Positions 25,133-38,125 of a stretch of DNA of 64,000 nt are shown here, one piece after another. The stretch's first letter is position 1. Each line of letters opens with the position of its first letter. The position numbers and the translations under genes are program-made. The stretch is from Tyto alba. Its lineage: Eukaryota; Chordata; Aves; Strigiformes; Tytonidae. The notes under the pieces are model-generated. The model was not told the origin of the DNA and ran no database searches. It was given only the letters and a program-made list of their open reading frames with translations. The stretch covers positions 3,960,501 to 4,024,500 of the forward strand of contig NW_024881313.1 in NCBI RefSeq assembly GCF_018691265.1, given 5' to 3'.

Positions 25133-25345
25133 TCCTTTAGTTGCACCAGCATAAAAGTGGAAATGAGGACTTTCACAGCAGGAACCCCCTGTTAAATACC
25201 TTGGCACGAGAGATGCCAACACAGCAGTCAAAAGCTAATCACATCAAAAAGGAAAATTAATTTGGTGGTCTCACTGCATATGCCAGTTGTGAGCACTTTA
25301 AAGCTGCTCTCTGATTCTGTGCTATGGCAGCAGGACAACTGCTGG

Positions 25346-25366
25346 AAAAAAAAAAAAAAAAAAAAA
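25346..25366. repeat. Poly-A run (21 nt)
   Basis: Twenty-one A on plus, with no retroposon body recognised. Confidence 0.95.
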
Positions 25367-26989
25367 GGTGTTGCAAGCCAGACTAGAGGTACCTTGGCAG
25401 GCTGTGTGGGTGAGCCTGCATCGCTCATGCCAGCACTACAATTATTAGATGTTATCATCCCCTTGCATTCACTAGTACATGCAAACTTTTAAAACAAACA
25501 AGCAAATCAACCACACAATGAAGTAATGGGCTGTTTTGCATCTCTCCTGGCATAGATACAACCTCATTCATCTGATAGCCACGCTACTGAAACCAAAGCC
25601 CAGAAAACTCAAAGTCAGACAAATGAAAACGCATAGACTTATTCTTGTACTCACTCTCCCAGACAGTGCAGGAAGGGAGAGACAGTACAGAACATTTGCA
25701 GCAGTATCTATGGGATGACAAGCACTTAAAACCATTCCACAACACAAGCTCAGAGCTAGCACTTGTGCCAAGATTCAGTGACATGCTTCAGTGACACGAA
25801 TTGCTTACTGTTGGGCTTCATTTAACCATCCTGTTTCTAGTAGTTCTCTGAACTACAGATTCTTCTCCCCGAGAATACAAAAACCCAAGGTATGAGTTCA
25901 TTGCTAAGGAACGAAAGCATCTCAGCAGCCCAGGCTGCCTGGTGATTTGCTGAGCTCCTCTGCGCCAGTTGTGAGTTTTCTTCTAATTTAACTGTTAAGG
26001 TTTGAGCTAAAAAGAATCCACTCAGTGAAGCACTGTATCTATGCAAGCACGATCCTAATCCAAGCCAGGAACAACTCTCCAATAAGATTTTTTTGTTGTT
26101 GTTTAACTGAGGAAAAGTAGTGCTCCTAAAACACTACAGTGTTTGCAGTAAAGGCTGAGGTTATTTGGGTTTTGTAGAAACGCTGTGGTTTGGTTTCACC
26201 TTTAGAAGAGATGTAACTAAAGCACCTTTTTTTTGCTTTTTATGAATCACTAGACAGGCAACAGGTTTTTTCCCACAGAAAGCCACATTTGACTCAGTGC
26301 TCCAAAGCAATCTGTAAAACTTGCATCTATCGCTGACTAATTATTACTGTTAAGCAGATGTTTTTCTAATGCTTATATCTGAAGCCATCAGACAAACTAT
26401 AATTTGTGACCAGCCTTTGTATTTGGTAATAGCCTAACGTGGCGGAGTCAGAATCCATTCATTAGCTCTGGCAGGCAGCTCCAGCCTTCTGTGCAAGGAG
26501 CAAAGATTAATGCAGACATTGTACTTGGGGTGGCCCTCGTACTGCGAACCCCATGGTTTCAGCTTCATTTACGAATCAGAAATCTTTTTTTCTTTGCTCA
26601 GGAGTAACACTATTAGTGAATTAAAGCACTGATATTTGTAAATAAACTTAATCATGTAAGACATCTCTGATTCTTACATTATTTACACATAAACTAGGAT
26701 ATTCATCCTACATAGTTTAAACTATATGCCACTAGGTCTTCCCCCTCCCCCAAAAATGCCCTAGGACAAATTTTTGCTTGGTACGTGACTGACAGGGATG
26801 AGAAAGGAAATATTCCAACTTTGTAACCAGAATAGCGCTTAAAAGCAAAATTCACAGAAAACACTTCAGAACTGGTGAAATTTAGGCATAATTTTTGCTC
26901 TATCTTCTTTGAAACAGGCAACCCTGTAGTAAGATGAACTACACTTTCCTACATTTCCAGTTTCTGCATTGTGTTGTTAGCTAACAGTT

Positions 26990-27450
26990 TATTTCTGGCT
27001 TTCTGAGGTGGTTTAATTTATGTCATACTTCTCATCTTAAGTATTTGTTCCTTATTGTAAATTTATCTTTTGACACTGAAGCTCATGCTGATAGAGAAAA
27101 GTAATTTAATCAAGCAATTTGAGGCTTAATTCCCCAAACTACTTGAGCATCTGCTTAATTAGATTCTGAAATCACACTCTGAAGAAGCACAAAGACTCAT
27201 AGTCTAACTGTGAACTGGGATGTTTATTGTCTGGGTTCTCTGTGTTTTAATTTCAGTCTATATCTGCCATCTATTAGCCAGGCATAATATGTAAACATAA
27301 GTAAACATTATCTAAATTGAACTGTAAATACAGCACACAATTATTCTGAATTAAAACTTAGTAGATTGCAAGAAAACAAGATATCCTGAAAGTACGATGC
27401 TTAAACTATCCATGCTTTTTGAATGTATTAATTTAGCTTAAAACAGAGAT
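26990..27450. promoter_or_regulatory. Candidate conserved non-coding element (AT-rich)
   Basis: Clean AT-rich single-copy sequence with several homeobox-type words (ttaatcaagcaatttgagg, cttaattagattctgaaatc, atgtattaatttagctt). No repeats or coding features are seen. Confidence 0.25.
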
Positions 27451-28019
27451 AGCACATATCTTGCAGAGCTCATGAATGACACCAGGCAGACAACCCAACA
27501 TTTCTTCAATAGCATTTTCTTTTAATGAAACAAAAGGACTGAATAAAAAGAAGGCATTCAACTGCACTCCTCCTTCTATATAGAAAACATATATTCTCAA
27601 AATGCATATAATTTGGAAGGAAATTGTCAGAAAACTATGAGTTTGTCCATAATTTCTTAAATTATGTGTTTGTTCATAATTCCTTTATGTGTAGAATTGA
27701 CAGGAGTTACACTAGTGTAATAAATTTACTTTTTCTCTTCTTTCTTCAAAAGTTAAATTCCAGTCACAGTTATGGCCTCAGGGAATCTAGGGTTTCACTA
27801 ACACAATAGCAGCGAGTTTATACAGTTCAAGACACCACAGGAAAGCCATGAATAAATGTCAAAATATCCTGTTTCTCTAATGTGTATGTTTCTCTATCTC
27901 ATAGTAGCTTTTTTTTCAAGTAAACTTCATTTACAGGTTCCCATTCCTTTGAACTCTGTTTGCATTACTACAAGTGTATCTGTAAAGTCTAGAGTCCTCT
28001 CTAATTATCCTACTGCATG

Positions 28020-28085
28020 CACACCCCCAACACCCCCCCGCCCCTGCACATTAAGACTCCCCCCCATCCTAAACAGCCTCCCCCG
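28020..28085. repeat. C-run cluster
   Basis: Five separate runs of four to seven C in 66 bp (acacccccaacaccccccc, gcccctg, actcccccccat, cctcccccg). On the minus, transcribed strand these are G runs, so the CREB5 pre-mRNA could form a G-quadruplex here, with one long loop. Confidence 0.8.
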
Positions 28086-28499
28086 AGGGTCAGGAATCTT
28101 TCCATTGCTCAGGACAGAATTAATGTGTTTGGGAGGCCAAAAAAACCCACACACCTTAGTGCTATCCAAGAATAATGCCTAAAGAAGTAACAGCCGCATC
28201 CCTCGTGGCCACATGAGATGACATCACGGGTCCTTCCAGACCCGGAGCTGCTGGTTCCCCTGGGCCTCGCCGATTCAGAGGTCTTCCTGAATTGAGCATA
28301 CAAGTGATTTCTGCCCTCCAAACATCACCAAAGCCATTAATCATGACCTCATGGTACACACAGGGAGGAGGAAGAAATAGAAAGTGCCAAACTTATCTTT
28401 TAAGTGCTTTTTGCTCTTTCCAAGGATCTTTAATAGAGGTAAGACATTTCTTCAGTGCCTACTTCTCCACCGTTCTTTTAGTCATCACCAAAGAGGCTG

Positions 28500-28517
28500 T
28501 ATATATATATACATACA
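28500..28517. repeat. Short TA repeat
   Basis: tatatatatatacatacatg, an alternating tract of about 18 bp. Confidence 0.8.
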
Positions 28518-28582
28518 TGTTATTACAGAACAAAATGTAAGAGGACTGATCTAAACGCATCAGAAGCTGAGCTTTTAAGCCA

Positions 28583-29344
28583 ATGAGGTGTCAAAGCCTG
28601 ATCACCTTTTACACGTGTCAGAGCAGAGCTTGGAGCATGGACTTGCTCAGGAGCAGAGACAGGGAGCAAACTGAATGTGGGAGGACCATGTGTCCAGTGA
28701 AGTTCATAGAAAGGCTTTGTGCATGCCACAGTACATCAATAATATACCTTTTGTTAGATGTAATAAAGTCTTGGCAAAGACAGGTGATGACTCAGGAAGC
28801 ACAAACAAATAGAGTCTCTGAAAAAGTATGCAAAACACCTCCAGCCTGTTTCAAGTTTAAAAGAAACATTACCAAAATCAAACGCAACATCTGGCAACTG
28901 GTCTCCCCACCACCTCAATTCAATTCTGACTGTGCTCCATTAGCGTTCAGAGATGGCTTTAGCAAAGTCCAAAGGCCATCAAAGTCAGACAGTTCAGAGC
29001 TCCGACCCTCAGACAGATCACAGATCATTTCTGCCCGAAGGAAGCTTTTGAATATAGAGCAGAAACACCCTCTACGAAGTTTCCAGAATGGAAACCAAAA
29101 TATTTCTCTGAGGATATTTTTCCTCTACTCTTGGGCTGGTAACCTGATGTGCACCTTTTCACTTGAACTCTCCTCTCCGGGTGCTGGCATGGGTGCAGCC
29201 TGTCGGGTCCCTGACTGTGCAGAGGGTCTCAGAGCAGCCAGGGTGGCTGGCTCGCCTCTGAAGGCAATGCACGCAAATCTGATTTATTTTGCATTTCAGA
29301 CAGATCACCAACATGGCCACAAGAAGCTAACACATCTCAGCTGA
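28583..29344 (+). other. Longest open frame in window (253 codons), antisense, unrecognised
   Basis: This ATG-to-stop frame is antisense to CREB5. The predicted product is about 253 residues, Ser/Arg/Lys-rich and scattered in composition, with no domain, signal peptide or motif I recognise. There is one hydrophobic patch (ISLRIFFLYSWAGNLMCTF, roughly residues 174-192), too isolated to argue for a membrane protein. I favour chance opening or a processed relic over a gene, because there is no promoter, polyA signal or CpG context nearby. Confidence 0.2.
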
Positions 29345-30633
29345 GGGAACAGATTAAGCTGTTCAGCCGCCATCCCAAGAGTGTGTCTGACTGTGGCTCA
29401 ACAAGAGGGCTCCACCACACCGCGGGGGTGAGTGCTGAAAACCCGGGACTCTGCGCGTGCTGTTCGGAGCTGACACAGGAGGTGTTAGCCTCGCCTGTGC
29501 TGTTGAGCCTCACATTGCAAAAGGGTGTGGAGATGGCAGGCAGTGTGGAAATCAGTGGTCAGCATTGGGTGTTCTTCATCTCCTAAGAGTTGCTAATGCA
29601 TGGAATTGCAAGCAAGGTCAAATACGTGAATTCAAAGGACACGGTTTCTATATGTTCTAGAGAGTGCTTTTACAGTTACTCTAACTGACAATGTGCCTTT
29701 TCATATTAATTTGAAGAAAACAACACACATACTACTACTAACTTAGAATCATCAAAAAGTACCAGGCTATTAATATATCACAGTGACATGTCTCAGTAAA
29801 GCTTTGGAGACAGAGAGAGATATCAGTGAAAGATAGTCAGGTTTTACGGTGGTGGTGTCCCTAGGCCAAATCCATCCTTCATGAAACTGTGCTGACACCA
29901 TTAAAGACACCCCAAGGATGAATTAGACTCATTACATCTTACGTTACATAATGAGAACTGTATAGGGGAATTTCTTACAGTCTTACTGCTACAGCTTCCA
30001 GTGTCAAATAGGATTTGTACATCCCTAACTTAAGATGAAGTTTCCAAAGCATGTTAAGCCATACATCACCTAGACTATGTAAAACTGATTTATGAAACAG
30101 GCTTCCAAAATATACATGTTCTGGTCCTTGGGCTGGGCTGTTTCTCAGCATTGGTATCTGCTGTTAATTTGGGGTTAAAGTCCCACACTGGACAAGACTG
30201 CACTTCCCAGCTGGAAGAAGTGAGCCCTAAGAGGTTAGAACATAAAAGCTGCTGATACCTTGTGATCTCCAGAGAACAAAAAGCAAGTACAGTCCCCATT
30301 GCCAACAATAAAATGAGCTAGCCACACACCGAAAAACTCTTCCCAGCAAAGCTGTCTGAAGCTGTCTTCCTTTAGGTACCAGAGAAATAAAATGCAAGGT
30401 ACAGGACTTGGTCCTTGCCACTGTGGGTTAAACCTGGGTAAGATGGGCTACATCCAACGAACCTGAATCAGGAGGTGAAGTAAGACTGACTGTACGGTTG
30501 CAAGCTCTGTGCTGCTTTCAAGCCTCCAGAATAGAGCTCAGCTTGACATTGAAAAGCTTTGTAGAGGTTGGTCATTCTCTCAAACTTGACACAGTCATAA
30601 ATCCAAGGCACTGTGCAGCCAGGCACAGAGTTG

Positions 30634-30647
30634 TTTTTTTTTTTTTT
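30634..30647. repeat. Poly-T run (14 nt)
   Basis: Fourteen T after cacagagttg. Confidence 0.95.
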
Positions 30648-30959
30648 CCAGGATGAGAACACATCTGAAACAACACGTTCAGACAGTATGGTATTATTTA
30701 CTTACAGCTGAGCTTAGGAGATCGGGTAGCAGCCTCAGAAATTATCCCAATTATTTGAAATTGCAGTATAGTGTAAGAATTCTGTCAGGAGAGAGGAGTG
30801 CAAGAGGCAGAGTGGTGGGAAAAATTAAGATGGCTTTTTTTTTTTTATTAAAGCAAAATGAACCAAGGCAAGTATTCAAAAATAAGTTGCTAAAAACCAT
30901 TTTATAAACTAGCTTTAAAATCTCTTAATAGCATTAGCTTACCTTCTGTTGTGTCTGAA

Positions 30960-31160
30960 GAAATATATACGAACCAATAATGTTCTCATGAGATTTCATT
31001 ACTGAAAAGGCTCATTAGAAAAGGCATTAAAATACTAATTACCTCATAAACTATTTAGTTGTGTACCCACTGGGATAGTACTTATGAGTGCTCAAGCTCT
31101 TCATAGATCCAGCTAATCAATTAATGCTCATTACAACCAGAAAGCGTATGCCGACTGCAG
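30960..31160. promoter_or_regulatory. Candidate conserved non-coding element
   Basis: It contains ctcattagaaaaggcattaa, tactaattacctcataaact and ctaatcaattaatgctcatt in a repeat-free context. As above, this rests on appearance only. Confidence 0.28.
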
Positions 31161-31439
31161 CATGCAGGAGAAATAAATAAGTCAGAGGTTAGCAAAGAAA
31201 GTGACTTGGCTGTAATTGAGCCTTCCTTTGTAACACAACTGTTGTCTGCTACAGTTTAATTTTAATCAGCCTTTTTGGTACTTCTGGTAACGTGACTCTT
31301 CTCATCCCAATCTCAGCTATCGTTATTGCTGCTCCACGTACATAATTTATTATGGGAGATACATCAAATGCTATGTGGAGATTCAAGCACACAGGTATAG
31401 TGATCACTGATACCATGCTAACATTACCTCTTGGGTGTG

Positions 31440-31900
31440 TAAATGAAGAGGAGAGGGGCTTGGGGGTGTGTCTTGGGTGGCTCTCTCCTTCGGAGGAGAG
31501 GAGCTGCCACAGAGACACAGAAGCACTGCCGGCTTCCCTGCACGTGCTCCCACAGAAAGCAGAGCCCCACACCAGCACCTGCCTACCCTCCGCCAAGGCG
31601 CGGGAAGGGGCAGGAGACGTCTGCCGGTGAGAACTGGGCTCTCGCAGGGCTTCACAAACACCGTAGGGTGAAGGGTCCTGCTTTACACCCTGCGGAGACG
31701 GCAGATATGCTCCTTCACGTCAAGAGCACCAGGACCATGGACCCTCTCTCCTCACTGGACATGTCAGCCTAGTACTGACATTGGAAGCACCTGGAGCCTG
31801 GATGGAGCCTGCTGGGCTCCTCTCCTTGCCTTTTGCCGGGGGCCCTGCAGGGAGGCTCCTGGCACCATCCTTAGCCTGGCCTGGATATCGGTCCGTCGCA
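31440..31900. other. GC-rich intron block
   Basis: A locally GC-rich stretch with frames of 67-115 codons on both strands and no recognisable product. It includes tandem-like cctggagcctggatggagcc at 31791-31810. Confidence 0.35.
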
Positions 31901-33573
31901 CGTGAGGCTAACATCCCACTGAGAAACAAAGGATGAAGATCGACCTGCAGGCAGCCCGCAACTTCAGACTAGTGCCATTTTCCAACCACAGGTGCATCAT
32001 GATTTCTCCTGTCCTGACACTTTAGAAAATGTTGCCCTCGGCATGATCCACAGCATCTCTGGTTAAAGACATCCAGGACTTAATCCTGGTTGTTTATCAT
32101 CCCCCTCACACATACAACTCAAGAGAGCTTCGCTTCTGCTTGACACCTTGAAAATCTCTGCAGAAAGATCTTACATGCTCCAAGAGAAATGCATGTCCAC
32201 GGTCTCTGTTGTTTTCACTGCCGAGGGGACAAACCAAAGATGGGAACTAGTAAAGTAAGGAACTTTAGAGCTACTTCATCCAGCTGGTCATTGCCCTGGT
32301 TGTGGTCAGGAGCCCGAGAGCTAGCCTAGCTCCTCCTCTAGGAGGAAAGCACAGGCGGGATGGGTACTACAAGTCACATCTATGTTATTTGGATTTCTGT
32401 GGGCAGTATTAAGCTAGCATCATATACGAGTTTTACTAAGTCTAGCGTAAATACATCTTGAATTTTAAGTGTAGTAGAAAGGAAAGTTTTACTTTCTAAA
32501 CTCTTTTAAATGGGATCAAGCTACCTTGTTTTCTGAAATTAAGGATTTGGGTATCCTTGGACAATCCCAGCAACCACAAATTTCACCAAGGGCAATTCAT
32601 TCCTATTTTAATTCTCAGCAGTGATGCATACCAGTTACATACCAGTTTTCACATAAACCCTAGATTACCTCTGGGAAGTCTTTATACAAGTAATTCAAAC
32701 ATTGCCTGGATCAAGTTTCCAATCAAACTAATCCACCACTAACATCATTTAGAAGACTGACAACTCTCTGCAAATTGATGTAGCAGAACAAATTTCCTAT
32801 TCTTCATGCAAACGGTAGTCATTCAAAATGTTAGTAAGTGGTTTTTGGATAACACACATGGATTTTCAGTTATTTATTGTTCTTCAACTTTCTAAAGTAT
32901 TTCAGGAAAAGCGGTTTCTTAACAAAAGATAAGGTAATGCACTAATAAATAGATGGACAAAGTTAGCCAAATAGGCGTAGATAAGATTATTCTTGCACAG
33001 TAAAAGTGCATAGAATGAAGGAGGAAAAAAAATCCATCAAAACCACTGAAAAGAAAAAGAATTACACACATGCACATGTGCAGAAACACACACACCTACA
33101 GACATCTGACCAACAAAGCCGGAGCTCTTCAGATCGTTAGCTGTTACTATCACCTACCACTGCCTCTTGTTTAAATGAAGTATTCAGAGAGTTCAGATTT
33201 TGTACACATCCAGATATTAATGTTTTGGCAGGATTTTTTTATTTTAAGAGTTAGAACAGTATCTGTTACAAACCCCCAAATACATAGTTTTCTCTCTGAC
33301 ACGCATTGCACACCACCATCAGCCTTCAAAGCTGCTGCACACATCCATCAGATGGAAAGCAGATCAGGACTTCACCCACCCTTATCCTGGGTATCTCCTG
33401 GCTCCTGTGTTGGTAGCCAAAACCAAGCTCACGCTTAACCTCATGCTAAAGAGCCTCTGTTAACAGTCAGGGAACACAGTCCATCCTCTTTACATATGTT
33501 TCTCCCGAGCCACTAGCAGCACATAAACCAGACTCTAGTCAAATCCAGTAATGATGCTAGGTATTTTGGGAAG

Positions 33574-33588
33574 AAAAAAAAAAAAAAA
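33574..33588. repeat. Poly-A run (15 nt)
   Basis: Fifteen A after tttgggaag. Confidence 0.95.
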
Positions 33589-34083
33589 GGCAAAAAGTTG
33601 GCACAGTAAGGCAAATGTCATACTTCGGTGTATAGTGGTGTTCTGTCAGAAGCCAGACATATTAAAAATATTTACATAATTTAAAATAATTTGTACAGGT
33701 CTAGTAAAGTCTATTTTGGGCTTTGGGCTTTAATAAAAGTTTAAACATTTGCTAGATCCCATTGGACTTCATGTGTAACCTTGGCATTTGAGGGCAGTAT
33801 TGAGGATATGCCATTACTAAACTTTTCATATTAGTATGAGTGTGAACTGAAATACCATAATAAAAATATAACAATATTTCTTGCGACTTGAAAACAGCCC
33901 TGGACTTTATATGTATTTCCAGATGGGAAACTAAAAATGTACTCTATGTTTGCACATGTATACTCAGAGGTGGCTTTCAGTGTAATTTAAACATTCCAGA
34001 ATAATGTGGCCTAAATATAACAACATGAATCATCCATCAGTTTCAAAGAAATATCTGGCAATTTTTCATTATGTATCATTAGG

Positions 34084-34103
34084 GACAGGTACCAATACCT
34101 GTC
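34084..34103. repeat. Short perfect hairpin
   Basis: gacaggta and tacctgtc form 8-bp inverted arms around ccaa. It is an isolated hairpin with no T-run after it on either strand. Confidence 0.6.
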
Positions 34104-34461
34104 ACTGACTGATATAGGAGAGTCAAAAACTCCCGGTGATTGCTTGGTATGATGAATCAATTATAAAAATCTCCTGATATTATTTTGGGGCTTAAAGAAA
34201 ATAATTTATCTTTAAATATTATTTAATGAACACCTATAGGAAGCAGAGTTGAAAAATGAAGTCAGAAAAAGTTCATATAAGATGCTGGAAGGGTTGGCAA
34301 AACACCAGTATGCAAAAAGAGGCAAATATGTACTGTGTTCTAAATAAAAGAATAACATTAAAACCAAAAGCCAAAACCAACAAAATGTTTACCTGGCAGT
34401 ATCAAACTGTGGAAGGGCCAGAGCTTGCCTAAAGGAAAATTTTGAGATTCAGAAGTAAAAA

Positions 34462-34547
34462 CTAGGCCCTCAGTTGATGCAAAAAACATGCAGTTCCTTT
34501 GAAGTCAATGAATTTATGCAGGTTTACAGCAGTTGAGGATTAGGGAT
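34462..34547. repeat. Degraded ancient amniote repeat (gaagtcaatg motif)
   Basis: The segment runs from aggccctcagttgatgcaaa through tttgaagtcaatgaatttat to agttgaggattaggg. The mirrored 'cctcagttga' and 'agttgagg' ends around a central gaagtcaatg fit the old palindromic element abundant in turtles, crocodilians and birds. Identification is by remembered consensus and should be treated as approximate. Confidence 0.55.
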
Positions 34548-34682
34548 AAATTTTAAAAGTAAACTTTGACTATACCAAAAATGTTGTCTCTGACTTTTTA
34601 AAGCTAGAGGAGAGTGAAATTCTGTTTTAAGCTGCTTATGGGGCTTGTTTTCTTTCAGAACAATTATTTTGGAAAATGAAAT

Positions 34683-34729
34683 GGAGAGAAGAGGAGAGAG
34701 AAGAGAGAAGAAAGGAGAGAGGAGAGGAG
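34683..34729. repeat. 47-bp uninterrupted polypurine tract
   Basis: Forty-seven consecutive purines made of gaga and gaggag blocks. Such tracts can form triplex DNA and occur often in vertebrate introns. Confidence 0.93.
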
Positions 34730-36300
34730 CTGCAGTGAAAAGGTGGCTATTTTATTTTAAATAATTTCCAATAGACTGAAAAACAAAGCTACAGGAATCC
34801 GGGCTGCTGTTTTTCTATTTTACAAAAGCTTTCTTTTCTTTTACAACATCATTTTAAAAACAAGCTTTCATGAATGAAAATGTAATATAACAAAGGTAAC
34901 AATCCTAAATTAAAGTAATTCCACGCTGATATTGTTACTAAATTAATAATTTGATATTATCTTAGAATAAGATTTTTAGAACATTTTTCAATATGGTAAT
35001 GAGTTGGTTTCAGTGTGACTTTAATATTTAAAATAGGCGAAAAAATAGCACATCCATGACTAGAAGAGGGAGGTTTTGCATAAATTAAGTTCTATTCCTA
35101 AAAGACTGACAGCCTTTTAGGCAAATCTTTAAAGTTCATCTTTAGCTGGTCAAAGTCCATGTTCCCCCTGCCTCTGCAATACTAATGGGAAATTATTCCA
35201 GTTATATCAAGTACTTTGCTGTCTTCTTTGTAATATAAGTCACTTAAAACGGGGTAAACTATCTAAAGCAGAGTAACTTGGAAGTGCCCACATTCCCAGA
35301 GAAACTGGAATCAGTCCTCAGCACATGAGCAACAGGCTGTGAGCAAAGACTGGTCAGGTCCCCTGGGGGGTTCCATAAGGTGGGCTATGCAGTAATTGTA
35401 ATATAAAGAGGATACAGAGTGCAGACAATACAACCAACTACACTACATCCCATGCAGTCTGACTACAGAGCACATTTGGGAAGACTATTCATAGCATTTT
35501 GTACACTAAAATCTCAGATAAACATTACTGGCCAGCAATTTGCTAGGAAAAACCACAAGTGGAGCAAAGTTTGCTGCGTAAGTGTTTCCAGGGTGGGAGA
35601 CCCAGCCTGTCCCAGTTTTTAAATCACCTCCTTGATAATTCTCTGAACATAAATAAGAGAAGTTGCACTAATTAACATCTGGAAGATAGTATGTAGCCCC
35701 CCCCACCCCTGAAAAGTGTCACTGGCCATATCTGACAGAAGAAACAACAAACGCTGTGAGCACTTCCTCAGACTGAACACAGCCTTTAGCAGTATTTCAA
35801 GTATGCCTGTGATCTTAGAAGGAGTTCTACAGGGGTATTCGTTAGTCCTGGTTTGGATATGGTTGACATTATGTGAAAGTAAGTGCTCTCCTGAGATTTC
35901 AGTGAAAGCCACGATGCCAGGGAAGCTGATCTCACAAGGCTTCCATCATCTCAGATGACAGAAGTCTCAGAAGATCAGTTAATTTTTGTCATTCTGAGCC
36001 AGAAACTCATCAGTAAAGTTCAGGAAATTTCAGGGGCATTAAATCCAAACAAAAACTGTCATCTTTATTTGGATTTGAATCCTAAATTTGAGCCTGCACC
36101 CCCCCGTAATCTTGAGACGTTCAGAGTCTCCCCATTTTTCACTAGTCCTGAAAAAACACTGTATTTCAGCAATTATATTGATATTACCAATTTGAATAAT
36201 TAATATTAACTTGAAAGAAATACATATACACAAATTCTACTCAGACAGAAGTTGTGTTCTCTGGAAGTGTCAGCCAGAAATTCTTCTGTGCTTGTTTCAG

Positions 36301-36415
36301 CTCTTCCACTGACAAACTGTGTGGCCTCTAGTGAGTCACTTCACTTTTCTCTCTCAGTTCAACGGTCTAAAATTATTTATCTCACAGGAATGCTATCATA
36401 ATTAATAAACTGCTT
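36301..36415 (+). repeat. MIR-like SINE fragment
   Basis: The order of blocks matches the MIR core: aaactgtgtggcctctagtg, then agtcacttcacttttctctc, then cagttcaacggtctaaaatt, and ctcacaggaatgctat with a trailing taattaataaa. These correspond to the MIR series 'ctgtgtgacctt…agtcacttaacctctct…cagtttcc…taaaat…ctcacaggg'. It is an old tRNA-derived SINE on the plus strand, antisense to CREB5. Confidence 0.65.
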
Positions 36416-37051
36416 CATTAGCTACTGTAGAGTTTTTAGAAAACGCGTTTTAAGCCTGTCCATAAAGAAGAGATTTATTGCCATGAGAATTTTGCTTCCA
36501 GCTTTTGTGTCCTCGGTGGTTAAAATATGGAGCTGGTAAAGTGTGTAACACCATCCCCTCTGCCCTACGGCCCATCGCTTGTCAGGAGATGCACACGTAC
36601 GTTCCCAGCAAACACCAGGCTTAATGTGCAATGGCCTGAAGTGAAAAACAACTTCCATTATTCGTGGCTCTTGCAAAAATCTTGGAAAGTGAAAGCTGTA
36701 CATATTCCAAGCAAAAGACTGCAATATATCTATGCGAAGCAGAACTTCCCTGTAACATAACCTTGTTTTTATTTTTATTTCCTTTTTCCCTGGCTTCACT
36801 ACCATAAGGTCTTGGTTTTACTTGCATCAGCTCCCACGGACACACAGCTTTACATGAACAAAACCTTTTCTGGAAGGAATGATTCAGCACCAAACAAGTC
36901 ACCCTTACTTATAGGGATGCATCTGATTTAAGTTTCAAAACTTTGCAACACACAAAAGCCAGCAGTTCATGTGTTGGGCTAGATGATAGCTACAGCAAGA
37001 AAATACTAGGATTGTATTTCAATTATTGCTATGGTTACAAAATCAGGGTGG

Positions 37052-37182
37052 ACACTGGAGGGGAAAGGAGAAAGAGAAACAAATCTACAAAGACGGTAAA
37101 TCCTCTGAGGAAAGAGAGTGGTGGAGAAACAGGGAAAGAGAAAGGGTGAGGGCTAGTGGGTGGGGGAGAGAGAGAGGTCATT
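37052..37182. repeat. Purine-rich region
   Basis: Purines dominate the plus strand (gaggggaaaggagaaagag, ggaaagagaaagggtgaggg, gggggagagagagagg). Because CREB5 is transcribed from the other strand, its pre-mRNA here is pyrimidine-rich. Confidence 0.75.
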
Positions 37183-38125
37183 TTAACACCCAGCTGAATC
37201 AAGGCAAACAAAATAATAAAAATCTAAGTTCTTCTAGGGAAATAGTGCTGATAAGATCACCACAGGATAAAGTGACACAAAGAAAGAAAAATGCAAGGAA
37301 TTGTTACAACTTGTGTCTGCAACAAGCAACGCAATTTGTACGCACTTGGGAGAAGCGAGATCAAATATTCAACACTTATTCGCAGCAGCTATGAGTAACT
37401 GAACAGGCTCACTTCTCTGTTGCACTTATTGAGCCACTGACAGCTTAAGAAGAATTAGTTCCTACCCAGTCTAGTTCATAATCCAGCATTTAGGCATGAC
37501 GGGTACAAGGTCCTGTTTCAGTAAACAAAACAGAATGCGATTAGCTTCACTCATCACGATAATACCTTAATCCACAGCAAGGCATACTGTCTGCAGGCAA
37601 GGCTACTGCCCGGGGAGGATTTTAAAGCATAGATCAGGAGCACACTGAAAGGTTGGCTTTGGGGACTTTAAAACATAAACACAAATGTAACAGGAGATAC
37701 AATTTCAGAACAGTGAGTTTTGTCAACAGTTGCAGAAGCACCCTGTTTTTTAACTATTTAACAGTCCCTTCCTTGGAAATAGTTACTGATACAGGAAATT
37801 TTGTCACAACTCTTTTTTTTAAAAAAACTGGAAGGCTTCTCTTTGCAGGTATTTTTTTTCTTATGCTGCTTTCATTGCTTTATTGTAAAGGACAAGATGA
37901 GCAATTGCTGTTGAAAGCAACACTTTGTGACATTTTTCCTTCTGCTCAGTAGTCCAGAATCTGTGCGAAGAAAAGCCTTCTGGCCCTGAAGCAATGCAGG
38001 GTGCCCTCCTAAAGTGACCCCTTTCCCCGCCAGCTTGTTAGGAAAACACAGACTTCAAACCGTTTGTTATATTTAACAAAATATCTTCAGTCATGAGGTG
38101 TTAAGTAGCTAAACCTAGAGTTTCG

